This document shows, in pieces, positions 45,184 to 59,100 of a DNA stretch of 64,000 nucleotides. The translations under genes were made by a program, and so were the position numbers. The notes below the pieces were generated by a model, which saw nothing but the letters and a program-made list of their open reading frames with translations, did not search any database and was not told the DNA's origin. Where the stretch lies: positions 310,001-374,000 of the forward strand of contig NW_025935765.1 of assembly GCF_000764305.2 (NCBI RefSeq), given 5' to 3'. Every line of letters begins with the position of its first letter. The stretch's first letter is position 1. This stretch comes from Hyalella azteca. Its lineage: Eukaryota > Arthropoda > Malacostraca > Amphipoda > Hyalellidae.

Positions 45184-45960
45184 ATGGAATTATCCCAGTT
45201 CGAAATTCTCGCAGTCATTGCGGCCGTTCGCCGCAGAGACGTTCGCAAACGCGCAAATCTAGGCCGTTGTTGCCGACTTTACCTCGCGTCCAAGCAGTCT
45301 AGCGACGATATGGCCTCATCTGCAACGAATAGCGCGAGGCCTCGGTCGGCAAAAGCTGCGGCAGGCAACTGGTCGCTCCTCTACCGCGGCCTACGTCGAA
45401 TATGCCGGCGGACGGCGGTAACGTTCAAGCCGTTGAGTTGGCAGGGAGAGGAAGGGGGTGAAGGGTTAGGGAGGCGGAGGAATATCGAAAGAACATTCTA
45501 GACATGAATCTTAATATGGGGCTTATACCGGAAGAAACAGGCCCTTTCCAGGCCGAGAAGCGCTGCCACAATATTGCGCTGCTGTGGACATTCCTGCGCT
45601 GTTGACCACCCTGGCGTTGCGCTGGGGCGAGCGTTGGCGCAGGCAAGTTCACCCGCGGCTGGCTTCCAGACTGCGGCGATTTCTGACTGGGATATGAATC
45701 CGTCTCACCCACAAAACGAACACTACCGCGAACACGAGAATCAAATGGCGTCAGTGTTGCCTCTATGCGTCGCATCGTCAGAGACACCAGCGATGGCTGG
45801 ACGAGACGAAGATCTCGCAGCAATAGTGACAAGCGCAGAGACCATGCGACGCATCGTCAGAGACACCAGCGCTGGCTGGACGAGACGAAGATCTCGCAGC
45901 AGAAGTGACAAGCGCAGAGACCATTAGTTCCTCGGCAGCCTCTGATGATGAGCTCACGAC
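45184..45960 (-). promoter_or_regulatory. CpG-rich block, candidate heph promoter/5' UTR exon
   Basis: A sharp rise in GC and CpG content against the AT-rich surroundings, 1.6-2.4 kb upstream of exon 1. On the minus strand it contains a donor-like GACGCGAG|GTAAAG at 45282-45281, so a transcript starting near 45.5 kb could splice from here into the exon 1 acceptor. There is no TATA box I would trust. Placement is inference from composition and position. Confidence 0.25.
45769..45925. repeat. 79-bp tandem duplication in a CpG-rich block
   Basis: Two copies beginning GTCGCATCGTCAGAGACACC or GACGCATCGTCAGAGACACC, both with TGGCTGGACGAGACGAAGAT and AGTGACAAGCGCAGAGACCA, offset by 79 bp (45771 and 45850). 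Confidence 0.93.
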
Positions 45961-48779
45961 GATGACAAGACAATGATACATCGATGACACCCCGCCCTCG
46001 ATAGCCCCGTCTGCTTCAACATGAGCTTCGACGGAAAATGAATGGTGTCAAGAATGATTAAATGTGTGACAACTAATCGCTGGTAATCGGTTATGTGGTA
46101 GTGTGATAGACACGGAAAAACAAATAAGGTGAAAATGACAAGATAAAAAAACTCGTGGAATGATCGAATTGAGCTTAGAAATTAAAGTAACACATGAAAT
46201 CAAAAATCTTGTAGGGTTTAAATGAAGTTAGGTGACTCACAAAAGAATAATTACAATAACCCAGCATTAAATAATTGTGGAAAGATGTTATATAATCTGA
46301 ACCCTAAACTTTTCCAATAAAATTTAACGTGAGACTTTAAGCTTGCAGCCGCGTTGTCAGAACAGCTATACACAGTATTTATTGGGCGGCACTGCACGAG
46401 GCGCTGTGACGATCTGTTGGTCAGAGAGTGATTATTGGCGAACAAAAGCAAACTTGTGAACAGGCTGAAACTCGGCAGTATTGCAGAACGTGGCACTGCC
46501 ATTACCATTTACACGCGACTACGTCTGCCACCGACACTCATACCAGTGGATGTCGGATTGCAGAGGAGGAATGTACCATGTAGTCAGTTACTAACAGGCA
46601 TTTCACACTCCTGGTCAGTGTGCTGATTTCACAGACGGACAAATTTACTCTTATTGACAGCTGGCTAAGTAAGTAATATTTTTCAAACCTTTAATGAGAA
46701 TGAATGACTTTCCCTTCTCGATTTTCTTGGTATGTTTAAACAGCAGTAATAGGATGAAGTACAGGTACGGCGCGAAACGTATCGACGTACTTCGCAGCAC
46801 AGTTTAGTTGAGAAGCCACTCACATCAATATCATGCGCAGGGGGCGGCAAGGAAATAACTAACCTCTGCACTTAAATCAGCTCTCAACCAGTAGAGTAGA
46901 ACTTCAGGGAATGCGCATAAGTTGCTGACAGCTCAAGAAAGGTTATGAATCACAAGGAGCGGGATTCTCCGAAGATTAACACACGCAGCTTACAAAGAAG
47001 CACAGAACGAGCGAGGAAGAGGACTAGTGGCTGTAGCTCGCAGCTCGCCAGAAGGGAACGACAAGGAGATGAGTTTGAGCAGGAACACAATAGACTCCGC
47101 CAGGACAAAGCATGCCAGGCAATGGTTGAGAGCACGCAGCATACACTGCACAGATTTGCCTATCGCACACACCAGTCCTTTTCGCTTATACTTGTAATGA
47201 AGAAAATACTCGGCCACGCGTGGACCAACGAAATAAATTTCTTTTGTGGTAAGAAATTAGACTCATACACATGATTCGACGGAACTGAGAGAAAAATTAT
47301 CTGAGTCAGCAACGATGCAAAAGAAACTAATACACAAGTAGGAACACAAATACGTAACAATAAAAAACATTGATAACAGTTATTGATTATTCTACCAACC
47401 TAGTCAATCAGGAAATGAAATCATTCTTCATACAATGCTGAAGAAGTCTTTTCCACGTTTTGAAAAAGAGAAATTAATCAGAAAGGTGATTTTAAGAGCA
47501 CATCACGCTGTGTCGGAATCAACTGCAACATCAAAATTCTATTAGGTGGATTAATTACAACACTACCAGCTTCGTTCTTGGCGAGTTCTCTCAATCGAAC
47601 GAAATGTGGTCATACATATCAGCAGTTCTCAGAGGCATCGTCAACGAAATAGCTTTAAATCGACTCGTGGTTTTTTTACGCTAGTATCAAATAATCATCA
47701 GCACCTCAAAGTGAAGATAGTTCGTGCAACACAAGTAATCCACAAAGGAGTCGTACTCAAAAGACCCCAAAACAGGCGCGATGATATCGTTATTTCGTCA
47801 CAGAACGACATCACAACACGCGCCTCTGCCACAAATTTCGAAGAGCTCAGAGCACGCAGCTGGCGAGGCCGAAAACATTACGGAAATTAAACCAGGAGCT
47901 TACGGCATCTTAATGAGCGCAGCGGCGATGATGGTGTGTTCCCATGGCGTCGTTCCAAGTCGATAGCGAGGACAATCGAAAGAATTAGAATGAGGGCCAA
48001 AAATTGCTCTCATCTAACATTTTATTCTTTACAGGGACTCACCGGGAAGAATTCCCGTGCTACAATGGTAGGAATCTTGAAAAAACGTAAATGGTAGCAA
48101 ACCATTTCTACAAGTATGAAGAGTACCGTTATGATATGATAGAGCACCAAGTTATACACAAGATCGCTCTAACTTAATCACCGAGCCAATAGGAATGAGA
48201 ACCGCATCAAATCGACCGCCAAATGTGATTCTGTAGATCAATGGGACGAAAGTGTAAATTATTCCCAGTTTCATTGAATAAAAGAATGCGCAAGACCAAA
48301 ATGAGAAAACTGCAAATGTTATAAAAAAATGTTCACGAATTCCGAAAAAAAATTTCCACCGAGACAAAAGCACTAGGTCTCTTTAAAGCGCAACGATGTG
48401 CTGACATCAGAACTTTGTTACGCCTGAGGGAAGACTTTAAAGTCATAAAATTTAGAGCGAAAACACATGCCCCTGAGTGAACTAAAAACTGGACAAAAAC
48501 TAAAAAAGATTCACTGGAAAAGAAATTAATAAGTAATAACAAAAATATGTTAAATTATCAATTTTCTAAGTTTAACAATGGGAATGAGAAGCTCGTTGCC
48601 TAATTAAAGATTGGAAATACTAGAACAGGGATAGTTTAATGGCTTCTGATTAACAAATAAAGTAAAATGGACAGTAACCAACGATGTGGAAAAACTTGGC
48701 GGCTTAATTGGTTCACGTGAGTATTCTATTCCAATTTCCTCACATATGTATAGATGAAAACCTATTACAGAATCTACTT

Positions 48780-48861
48780 AGCTTTACCTAAATCAATAAT
48801 CAAGTTCTTATCAACGATCAAGCTTTATCTAACTCAATAATCAAGATCTTATCAACGATCA
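48780..48861. repeat. 41-bp tandem duplication
   Basis: AGCTTTACCTAAATCAATAA and AGCTTTATCTAACTCAATAA, each followed by TCAAG.TCTTATCAACGATCA, starting 48780 and 48821. Upstream flank. Confidence 0.95.
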
Positions 48862-51800
48862 AAACTCAAGGCAAATGCTTGTTCGTTCCTGAACAGCGGT
48901 TGCAAGATCAGACGAGAAGTGCTACTTCAACGGCGAGCGCTGAGCCCGTACGCGAGCCAACATCTGCGGCGCACAGCGCTTTTATTGTCCAATAAACTGT
49001 GAAACTTGTATTTTCTATAATATTTATCATGTTATTTTTGTTTCAGGTGAGTATTTACAGTTCAATTTGACCGTCCTTAGCACACCTAGAACCAGATTTT
49101 TAGAGTGGAAACGTGGAGCAGTTTCAGTAAAAATTGCATTTCTTAATCATAATACGATATCCAACACTTTCGACAGACGCGATAAATACAAAAAAACTGG
49201 ATCTATTTTAACGACGTAATTATAAAAAGACATAATGCAAGTCTTTTGATTGTACTCGGGTGGTTGTGACGCTAAAGTTGCACGCACGATGGAGGTAAGT
49301 GGCTGCCGTATTTCAAGCGCCACAATTAAAGTATTGATTCTTTTAGAGCAGAAAGTTCGTTTGAAGCAGCTTCACTTCCAGCTTTGAGTTCCAGGCATCC
49401 ACCCAACCCGAACGAAAATCACCACCGGAATCTTCCATGTCGTGAGAATCCCAAGCAAAACAATAAGACTACGCAATTTAGCCGTTCGTTCACGTGAGGT
49501 TTAGAATCTACCATTTCGACGAATTCTTGGGGCCAAATTTTTCTTTGTGGAGCTAAGCCGCTGGTGAAGTCAGCCCAGCTTATTTTGAGGGTAGAAGAGG
49601 GGAAGCTGAGGACGCGAGGGCGAAAGAAAAGGATTGACGCTGCTACTTTACTGACATGAATTGCAACCGAAGTACAGAAATATTGCATCAAAGAGGAAAA
49701 TGTAGAAAAGAGTTATAAAGTTTAAGGAAAATCAGTTTATAGCAACGCACGACGGCAAATTGAAACGAAGTACACGCACGCGTGAATTTAAGATTGTGCG
49801 TGTAAAAGGAAATACAAAAAGAAGCGTTTAATTAGGTCATACCGTTGCAAATAACAGCGAAAAAAATTTGAGAGCCTAACGCATTTACTTAAAGAAATCG
49901 TATTTTTCCAGAACCGGATGGATCTCGACAGTGAATATAAATAATAGAATCATAATAAAACTTTTAATTGAGCTCCAAGCACAATTTCGGCGAAAGTAAA
50001 GTATCGCAACGCATTCAAATTTCGAAAGTAGCGCACATTTTATCCATTGAGCACGGCCCTCTTGATACGAGCTCACAAACCCTTAACTGAGTGCTATTGA
50101 AAACATGAAGCTCTAAAAACAGTAGAAATAGTAAAGTGCTTCGAGAATTATAATCTGCTCGAGTGGACGCTGAGAGAAAAACTGCAATGACAGTCCAAAG
50201 TGAGTTCAAGAGTCGCCGGGTCCTAATTCCATTACACGCTTTCGTTGATTTCGCGCGTTACAAACGAGGGACGCGAATTAAATAGAAAGACAGAGCTGTT
50301 AGAGAGAAGGAAAGTATAAAAAGCGACCCTGAGCACAGCTCCTTGGATGGATGAACTCCACTAACAACAACACTACAGTAATTAATATCAAGCAACTTCA
50401 TCACACAAGAGCATCCAGTGAAGCGCGAAAACCTACCAGAAAAGCTCTAATAATACAATAGCAGTATATTCGAGAGATCGAATAATAAAGCTGATGTGCA
50501 TACAGCTCACGATGATGCGGCCATTTTTAGCTCAGGAAGAAAACGATGCATTATGAAGTCGTTGGCTTCGATCAATAAACTTGCAAAATAATAGACAGGA
50601 AATCAAAAAGACGCTCAGCCTGCCTTCATTTCATTGAGGTGGGGAAGCTTAGATACTCGAATCAGAATCGCTTTTCAGCAGACACACTTTTCTGTTTGTA
50701 TTGATTGTTCTACACACTGCCAAAGAAGTGGTAATACCAACGTCATTTGATGGCTGATAAGTTGTTATGAATGGTGTCAACGGAAGTAGGAAATAAAACG
50801 AATCGCTGAACATCTTCACGATTTTGGAGTAGAGGTAGGCTCGAAAAATCTTGAAAGTATGCGAATAAGTGAGACTCATATTCTTCCGGATTGTCATCGC
50901 GTTGTATGATCGAACATAGAAATGAGAAGGAAACTTTGCAGCATTGCAATAAGTCCAAAACCGGCCTAATAGTATGCGAATGATTTATGAAACGAATGTT
51001 TTTAGCAATAACAAAGATTTATATCGAAACTGTTTTGATACACGAATCGTTGAAACCAAACAAAATTGTTATTGTTAAGAATACGGAAACGGCTTTCAAT
51101 TTTTTTCATGCACACAAAACAAGACGTTCTAAAAAACCCAAGTTGATGCAACGAAAACAAATTCAATCGGTGTGAAAAAATCCATGCAAGCCTAAGAGAT
51201 TCATTTAGTCCATAATAATTAAACTAAGCAGATAAGCTGGTTGTGCACATCGAAAGAAAAGGACAGATTTGCAGGTGGAAGGCAAGAAGCAAGGAGCCTC
51301 TCAATACCATGAGTGTTCAGGTTAATTAGGATGCCTCGATAGGACAGCAAACGACACTCAGAAGACCCTACGGAACAACGTGAATGACCATCGAGCCGCA
51401 CAGCTATAGCCGCACCAATACAGTCTGGACCGTGACTGGCCTTACTTTACACCTGGTATCTCCACGGCATGATCCCCTATAGACTGGCTCAGGAACAAAG
51501 TTGAGCTTGGAAAGATAGTACTCAATTACAGAGTATTTCGTCATATCAAAACATTTAAATAGTAAAAATTTTATTCAAGATTTAAAAATCAGACGTCTCA
51601 TCATAATTTATTTATCTTCGTGAAACATATATAATATTACAATGGTAGCTAGGGGATTCAGTAGCAAAATCTGCTTGCTTGTAATGCTAGCAGCAACTTG
51701 AAATTAACAAGTAACCAAGCATGACATGAAAAGGTAATTTCAATTCCAGTAACGATTCTCAAGAAAAATCGTTAATTTCATGCATTGTGATAGCAGGTCG

Positions 51801-53423
51801 CAAATATCCTTTACAGCAAACCAAAGGGCCGGAGCGATTAGTCCATCAACTTGAAGAGCGTATTTGAGGGAGCGTCCACCGAAAATATGACAGAAGGACA
51901 AAAAACATAACTAGTAACTTCCTTTCCGGTTCACCGCAGAATTGCTTAGCGAGGACATTCCAGCAAAAAATGCCTGAAGGAACCAAAAATCTTTTTAACA
52001 GCAACGGGAACGACACCAGATGTTGACAGACTGGAGACTGTACATTAGATCCGCATGCTGCGGCCTCGGAGAAGTCGCATCTCCGCCTGAATGGCAAGGA
52101 AAAACGCGAATGCGGACTTTCAATCAACATTGATGGGGTTTTTCTTCAATTATGGAGTCTCCACCGTATCATTATGAACGAATTAATTAAGAGGGCATAT
52201 AAAATTAAAGACGCTGGTAAGTTGAATTACAATCATAGAAGCCCCGTTCCTTCGGAAAAGACAAAAGTGCAGACAAAAAGAGAACAAAATTCTAAAATAA
52301 TAAGGATAAAGCAAACCGCTCGAATTATTCTCATAATAAAGAAAAAAATTATAACATAGAAATGGCAAAGGCAGTCGATAATAGCACAACGAAGTCAGCC
52401 CTCAACTCAAAACTAGGGAAACATTGCGTAACATTAGCTTATGCCAGGGCCTGCAATATAATTAATTGCTATTACTTCGAATAAGCTCTAATTTCATATC
52501 AACACCGAATGCGAGCGCATCAGGCAAAAATAGAAATTACTAAATACAAAATCATCTAAATAAAAAACGTCTGAAAAAAAGCCTCATTACAACCATCAAA
52601 ATATTAAAACATGCCAATTGAATTCCGTAGAAAACATTAATGATTGCCAACAAATGAGCACGATCACGCAAAATAAAGCAACTAAATTCGTTCCCAGCAG
52701 TCCTTAAACGGTTTCTAGGAGATTATTCACACAAGTTAATCTAGTGCTGAAAATGAAACGATAACAACATTAAAGCGAAATAATAAAGGCTTCCAGCACT
52801 GTCAGCTGAGGGCTGCGGCACCGCTAGAATGGGCGGTCAAGAAAAAGCCTTCCAGGAGTCAGCTGGCAAGATTGGTCACCTCTAAGTCTCCTTGCGACGG
52901 CAAGTCCGAGCGCCGTCGAGTCAGCGACCGCTGCCTGATGCTCTCGCATCATCCCATAGAACCGTGCGCCCTTCACACTTCGATTGCACTCGTCCAGCGT
53001 GGCTAACGCGCAGCAATGCGAAAACTTCCATCATGCAATGTTCCAATAACTTGCTAGGACACGTGGCCTAAGGTGAATATGGTGAAATGTTATATCGTTA
53101 TTCTCATGAATCCATTTGTAACAATTAAACGATTACGGACTCAAAAATCCAAAAGTTACAGATCATGCGCCGCATAAATAATTCCTCTACAAATAACGCC
53201 GCTGCATCGAGTAGGCCACGCGTTCATGCTCCAGAAGGAATGATAAAGCTTAAATCGTGGAAGCAGCAATGTGAAGCTCTCATAAAGGCAGCATTGCATA
53301 ACTTTTTTTGGCGAGCAGGCGCAGGCTTGAATACAAATTGCTTTACGGGATATTAGCTTCACAAATTGAATAATAATTTATGGTTTCAAACAGCAGGAAC
53401 GTTCAATACAGTTTTCACGAAAG

Positions 53424-53460
53424 TTTTTTCACAATTATCTATTTTTTCACAATTATCTAT
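53424..53460. repeat. 18-bp tandem duplication
   Basis: TTTTTTCACAATTATCTA twice in direct succession. Upstream flank. Confidence 0.95.
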
Positions 53461-55699
53461 TTATAATCGATTACACTTTAAATAACATTGATTCGCCAAC
53501 TGAAGCAAGTACCAAGAAACGAGTTATAGAATCGCATTTTCATCGGCAATCCCTAAAAGAATATATAGCTCCTTTTTATGCGATTCAATCATATCACGTG
53601 AACAATGTGTTGAAATCTCTGACTTGGACCCTCAACCAGCAAACGTCTTCGAGTTTAAGCAATTTGGGATGATAAAACAAGCACATGTTTGTACACATGC
53701 CCCATACGCTTTTCCTCTCGTAAGTATACATCTTAAATTAGGATAAAGAGCCTAGTAGAACAGGGCAGTATCTCAAGAGAGAGGAGCCAGCGTCGAATGT
53801 AGCACCAGAAGACGTCGCGCATGTAAACAAGAAGAGGCTCTGGAAGACGGCTTCTAATGGGGAGGCGCCAATGCATTAGCTCCTTAAATTGGGTTCTGTA
53901 TCTAACAGGAAAAATGTGATAAATCCCTAGGCTTGAAAAAAGCACTAAACCGAACTCTGATGCTAACTTACTTGTCGCGAGTGGTGTTGTAGGTAGCCAG
54001 AGCAGTCTTCTCAAAGTTAACCTAGACCGATTGAACTTTTAAATAGGAGTAAATGCATATCCCTCATTTATGGAATGGGGTTAGTTTCGATAAGTTTCAT
54101 TATAAATAAAAGTTGAAATATAAGAAATATCAAACAGCATTCCAAGTTGCACAATTCGTGATTAATTATGATCTCGCTTTCGCCCGATCACGAATGTTCT
54201 TTTTGGTCGTTCTGACTGATTTGGGAATAAATGCTTAATATTTGAACTGATGGCAATTTATACGAGCTCACAAACAATTGGTCTCCGCGGAACGAAATAC
54301 GGCGAACCGAATTCTGGAATAGTGACACAGCTATAGGTCCCTTCATTAACCCTCTGGATAAGTCAAGATCATTTGGTGAAATGACGCAAAATTGAAACAG
54401 ACACCAACATAGGTCACATGGTAAACCAGTAAAATTTATGTTGGGAACTGAAGCGATAATTTAGTTTTACAGTTATGAACGTCGAGCATGTAGCGATGAG
54501 CACCGGCTGATACTCTCACCGGACCCTGACCTTCACAGAGGAGACAACTGAGAAGAAAACAGTAGGAAAACGCAGCTCATAGAGCACTCACGGTTCTTTG
54601 CTCCGTCGTCATTTACAGCCGGAGGAGAGACGCACGGAAAAACACCGTACCGACAAAGCTTTGATGATAATGATGGCGACATCCGCTCCTCAAGAACAGG
54701 TTCGGCATCAGAAGCGGCACAAAACAACGACACTCTTTAAGAACAAATCTATGAGTGAGGCACTTCATTGATAGCAGCTGATGACCGATGTGAAAACGAT
54801 CCGTCGTGTGAGGTGACATTTCCTGTCCCAGACGTTGGATCGCATACCGTGGCCTCTACACACGCACATTGGAATTGCTTAACAAATCCTTAGTATTTTT
54901 TCCGACGTCGCAGTCCCAGGCCACGATGGATCGCCGCCTCTTAAAAATCTCCACATAGTTAGATTATTCCCCAATACACTTGCATAATCACACTTGTACG
55001 GAACCCTAAACTGTGACAAGAAGAAGTCAGGTCAGAGGGTGGCAACAGCAGTAGTCATTCAGGGACCGCTATGCTCTACGTCTCAAAGAAGCAACAGGCC
55101 AAAAATAGCAAAAAATGTAGCAGCAGCCAAGACTCGAGGGAGTGGCACGAGGTCCGGTTGAGCAGGACTAGTGGGCGACCTGCAGCCCCGATCATCCCTG
55201 CACGTCACCATTCATGCAGCCCATACGCTTGTACTCGGGATTCATTAATGTCCAATCATAAATCTACCTACTAACGGGGAAATTCACAAAGTTATGACAA
55301 TTTTCACATAAGGTCCCTAACCACGATAGAATTACGTTTACGTAGAAATAAAAATGTTAAAGATTTACGACTCATCATTCGTTTTTTTTCTTTCTTATGA
55401 AAAGTGTAAGATGCACGCGACGTAACTTGGTTCATTTTTAACATCATAAACTTATATATAATTTTGTTTACTTTACTGACATTCTTCTAACCTTTCGCAG
55501 AATGAGCTCCGCGATGTATTTAAAACAGATGAAGCGAATATATTATCCTTTATTTCTTTATAATAAATACTTAATCGTACTAAACGTATCAAGGTTTTGA
55601 ACACGAGTCGATAATTGGAAGACGTTTACGTAGTCACCTGATTTACGAATAATGTCTGACAATAAAAATTAAACAAAATTGTATGCACATCTACTAGAA

Positions 55700-55985
55700 T
55701 GAAAAACTCAATGTAGTGCGAAAGAAAGAGCGACCAGACGGTGACGGCAGAACATTGGTCTCGCTGTGGCTGCTATCGCGCGGAACGACGCCGGCAGTAA
55801 CATTCCTTTCCGGAGCGAAGACCCGGCAGCGAGCCGCGGGCAAAAACCTTGCAAATTTTCCCTCCCCCTCCCCGGCTGTCTTAGCCGCAGTGCCCCTTAA
55901 TTGGCACTTTCTGTGGCCCGGGTCACGCTCGCGATCGCAGCGACGGAAACCATGAGGTGAGCTCGGGTCAACTCCAACCAACCTT
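55700..55985. promoter_or_regulatory. CpG-rich block, possible distal promoter
   Basis: CpG- and GC-rich (CGGCAGCGAGCCGCGGGC, CCCTCCCCCTCCCCGGC, CTCGCGATCGCAGCGACGG). On the plus strand it ends with AACCATGAG|GTGAGC, a start codon in good context beside a donor. No plus-strand coding exon was recognised downstream, so a distal minus-strand promoter or an unrelated transcript start are equally open. Confidence 0.2.
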
Positions 55986-56107
55986 GCCAAGTCGAACCCA
56001 TTACAACAAATGGGTTGGAACACGCGAGAGAATCGCGAAACAACGTATCACAAGAAGAGACGTGAGTGCGAACCAAAGCACAAAAGCGTTCTATACAAAA
56101 CTCAAGA

Positions 56108-56172
56108 CACGAGGCATCACATTGAGTTGGGAACATGACACGAGGGGCACGAGGCATCACATTGAGTTGGGA
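56108..56172. repeat. 40-bp offset direct duplication
   Basis: CACGAGGCATCACATTGAGT plus TGGGA at 56108 and 56148, separated by 15 bp. Upstream flank. Confidence 0.95.
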
Positions 56173-59100
56173 CTTTTTTTTTTCTTCGTGGTCGTTAGGC
56201 TAGACAGCACGGCTCGGGTAGCTCCGCAGCTGCAGTGAAGCTTCGTACGTCAACCCTTAGTGTACCTATTCATACCAAGTTTCTTTAAAAAAAACTAAGC
56301 GTTTGTGCTTTCTACAAAAATGTATAATACTTTTGTTAATAACAGGTTTTATCTCATGAGGGTGAAACTAAAAAACAATTTATCTTGACTGAAATCAAGT
56401 GCTGATCATGGTACGTACCGATGAAATGCGATAATCGCATGAGAAATTAAGCCCAGCAGTTATAAAAAAGTCAAGCCACGCCTAACCGGCAGCTTCAGTG
56501 CTGTGTCTGGCATGGCTCGACGGCAGGCGAGCCAACAATGGTGAATGAAACGCCGACTCGTAATGCAGTTCTTGATCCTTTGCCAAGTTCCGAACCACAA
56601 CACACCATCGGGAAGTCATCACCACGCAACAGCGGCCGCAGCCACTCTTGAACTTGACCTGAGCTGCTCTTCCTGAGGCGCCCGTCGTTGATGCTCGCGA
56701 TGTGCCACACACACGCCGGCATCAGGCGGTTTGGCAGGAGAAAGCTTTTCTCACAACAAACACTAGTTCGGGACGCGCGAGGAAAGGATACTATAAAAAC
56801 GCGCACAAGTCCACACAAGCACGGCCAACATGTAACTGAGAAGTAAATGTTTGATCTCCAACCACTCATAAGATCATAATTTCAAAAAATATTGTCCTGT
56901 GTAAGCAGCACCATTTCAACATGAAAACTTTCGGACCGATGTAAGTCAAGAGGTCATCAAACCATATTAGTGGATTACAAGTGGAAGACAGCATGCCAAC
57001 AAAATATTATTGAAAAAAGGAAATAAAATGCAGTGGATATTACCTCGCTCAGATACGATACGTTTTGTAACACTTGAGTTGGAACGAGTATTCCACTCAT
57101 TTTAGTAACGTTTGTTTGTACCACCTTTTCTATTCCAACTATTAACTTTGATAAGGAAACTCGGAATAAAGATATACACTTGGGGTGAAAGCAAAAAAGA
57201 AGGAAACAACAACAAGGCACTATTGTTCAGAAATAATTACGTGACTAAGCAAATATTACGCACAACTCGCACAGGTATGACACGAGACTCTTCACAGTCA
57301 AAGAGACCAACCGTACCATGAAGCCACACCCCTACACACTTCGTATGATTACGCACACGCACACAAGTGAATTCACTTCCCTTTTAGTCGTTACACGAGA
57401 ACTAAGGAGCTAGAGCAGACTGAGTATTACGAACATGCGAGGCAAAAGTAGCTTTGAGCAATGACATCGTGTACTATAGCGACCAATTATTTGACGGCTT
57501 CACATTTCATATGAAATTATGCACCGTATAAGAGCTATGTAACTTTCCGGATATTGAACTCCAAATGCGGAATTATTTTCATTGGTTTAAAGATCGCAGG
57601 AAAGAAAGCCTTCTAATAACCGTCAAGTTATAAAGATTAGCGAGAGTGCTTAGAGCTAGCCGGCTGTTACAGAAAAAATGATAAGAGGATATTTGAGAAC
57701 TTTGAATCGATGCCAAAGAAGAAGAAACGTACCGAGTCCCTTAATAACATGGCGTAGGAGGTGATATACCATACAGATTCTATGCCAACAATCACACGTC
57801 AAACGAACAACCCATCAGCAAAAACGACTATCTATATCGGTCGGTGAGCCCAGTATGATCACACTCCGCCAAATTTAGTGATATGAAAATTAGAAGTAGA
57901 CAAGGTCCAAGAGTTTCAATGCCAAGAAACGAGAGTGTAACTGGCGACCACGTTTTTCGTAGTCGTATGCACCTGCCATTTCGGAAAATATAAATCATAT
58001 TATACCAAGTTCAATGCCAAATATTAATATTAGCTACATCATCCTAGGTTCTTTTAAGACACGTGAGCTCCACTACAACGGGTAAATTTGAATTAAAAGT
58101 CTGTTGAATTTATAACAGACATGTGAAGACATGCCACAATGTGAACCACATAACATTATAAAATCAATTGCAGTCATGCAAGGAGCGCTTCATCTGGCGA
58201 TAAAACTTCAGAACACAAGGATCGTTTCAATCCCAGGATGCAAGGAGGCGTCATGGCAAATTTGATGAAGCAGCGCCGGAGTTGGTCGAGTGCAAAAGCG
58301 CTTATTGAGCGTCAGGGCGAAATCGAACCAGAAAGAGAGCAATCGAGAGAAGCGAGCAATATTGAGAAGGCAGAGCCCCGAAATACTCGGAGTTGAAGCA
58401 ATAATCTGGCGACCCAAGCCTGCAAATCTGACAGCGAGGTTTGGAGTTATTATGAGGAGGAGGCCTTCGCTGCTTGGTCCGTGGAGGAGTGAGTGCACGA
58501 ACAAATATTCAGGGTGTGACCCAAGACCGGCTAGGCGCAGGAGGGAGGGTGGCACCGGCACGGAGAGTTGGCAGGGTACGCGCTTGAAACGCCTATCTCT
58601 GCGCTCCAAAATCATAAGGCTGGAAGAATTATCCTCCGAAATACTGGGGATGGCGGGCATTTTACGCTGTCGAGTGTGTAAGTATGGCTATTTTGACAGC
58701 AATCAATCAAGTAGTAAATGCGTTCGAATTATCTCATTATGGCCTAGTAGGCTGTCAGTCGATACGTTTTCAATGAAAAATCTTATGAGATGTTAATATT
58801 CGACTTAACAAAAACAATTTAAACAAAAATTTCGTTATTCTGAAACGGCTTTGGGTATGAGTATTATAACCAACAGATTTAACGCATAAGAAAATCTATT
58901 GGCCTTGGTCCTAGGTTGTATTTTTTTAGCAACATGTCAAGTGGAAAATGTACAACTCTCGAACGTTTCCTCAAGTCTTGTGCACTCTAACACAATTTTT
59001 ACGAATCACAGACATACAGAACGCTTGAGAAGAGGTTATGCATAGAAGACTAAAGAAAGAAGCTGGGTAAAGAAAGAATATAGGACTTGAGTATGAAAAG

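Noticed and set aside
45184..45927. Several 105-135 aa open frames on both strands in the CpG-rich block
   Set aside because: Arg/Ser/Ala-rich, on both strands, partly built from a 79-bp duplication, with no recognisable domain.
49288..49300. Plus-strand ATGGAG followed by GTAAGT as a first exon
   Set aside because: No CpG context, no following plus-strand exon, and a match of this length is expected by chance in a window of this size.
58208..58796. Long open frames on both strands (150 aa minus, 168 aa plus) that overlap
   Set aside because: They mirror each other in a GC-richer patch, match no family I recognise and show no domain pattern. Low stop frequency explains them.
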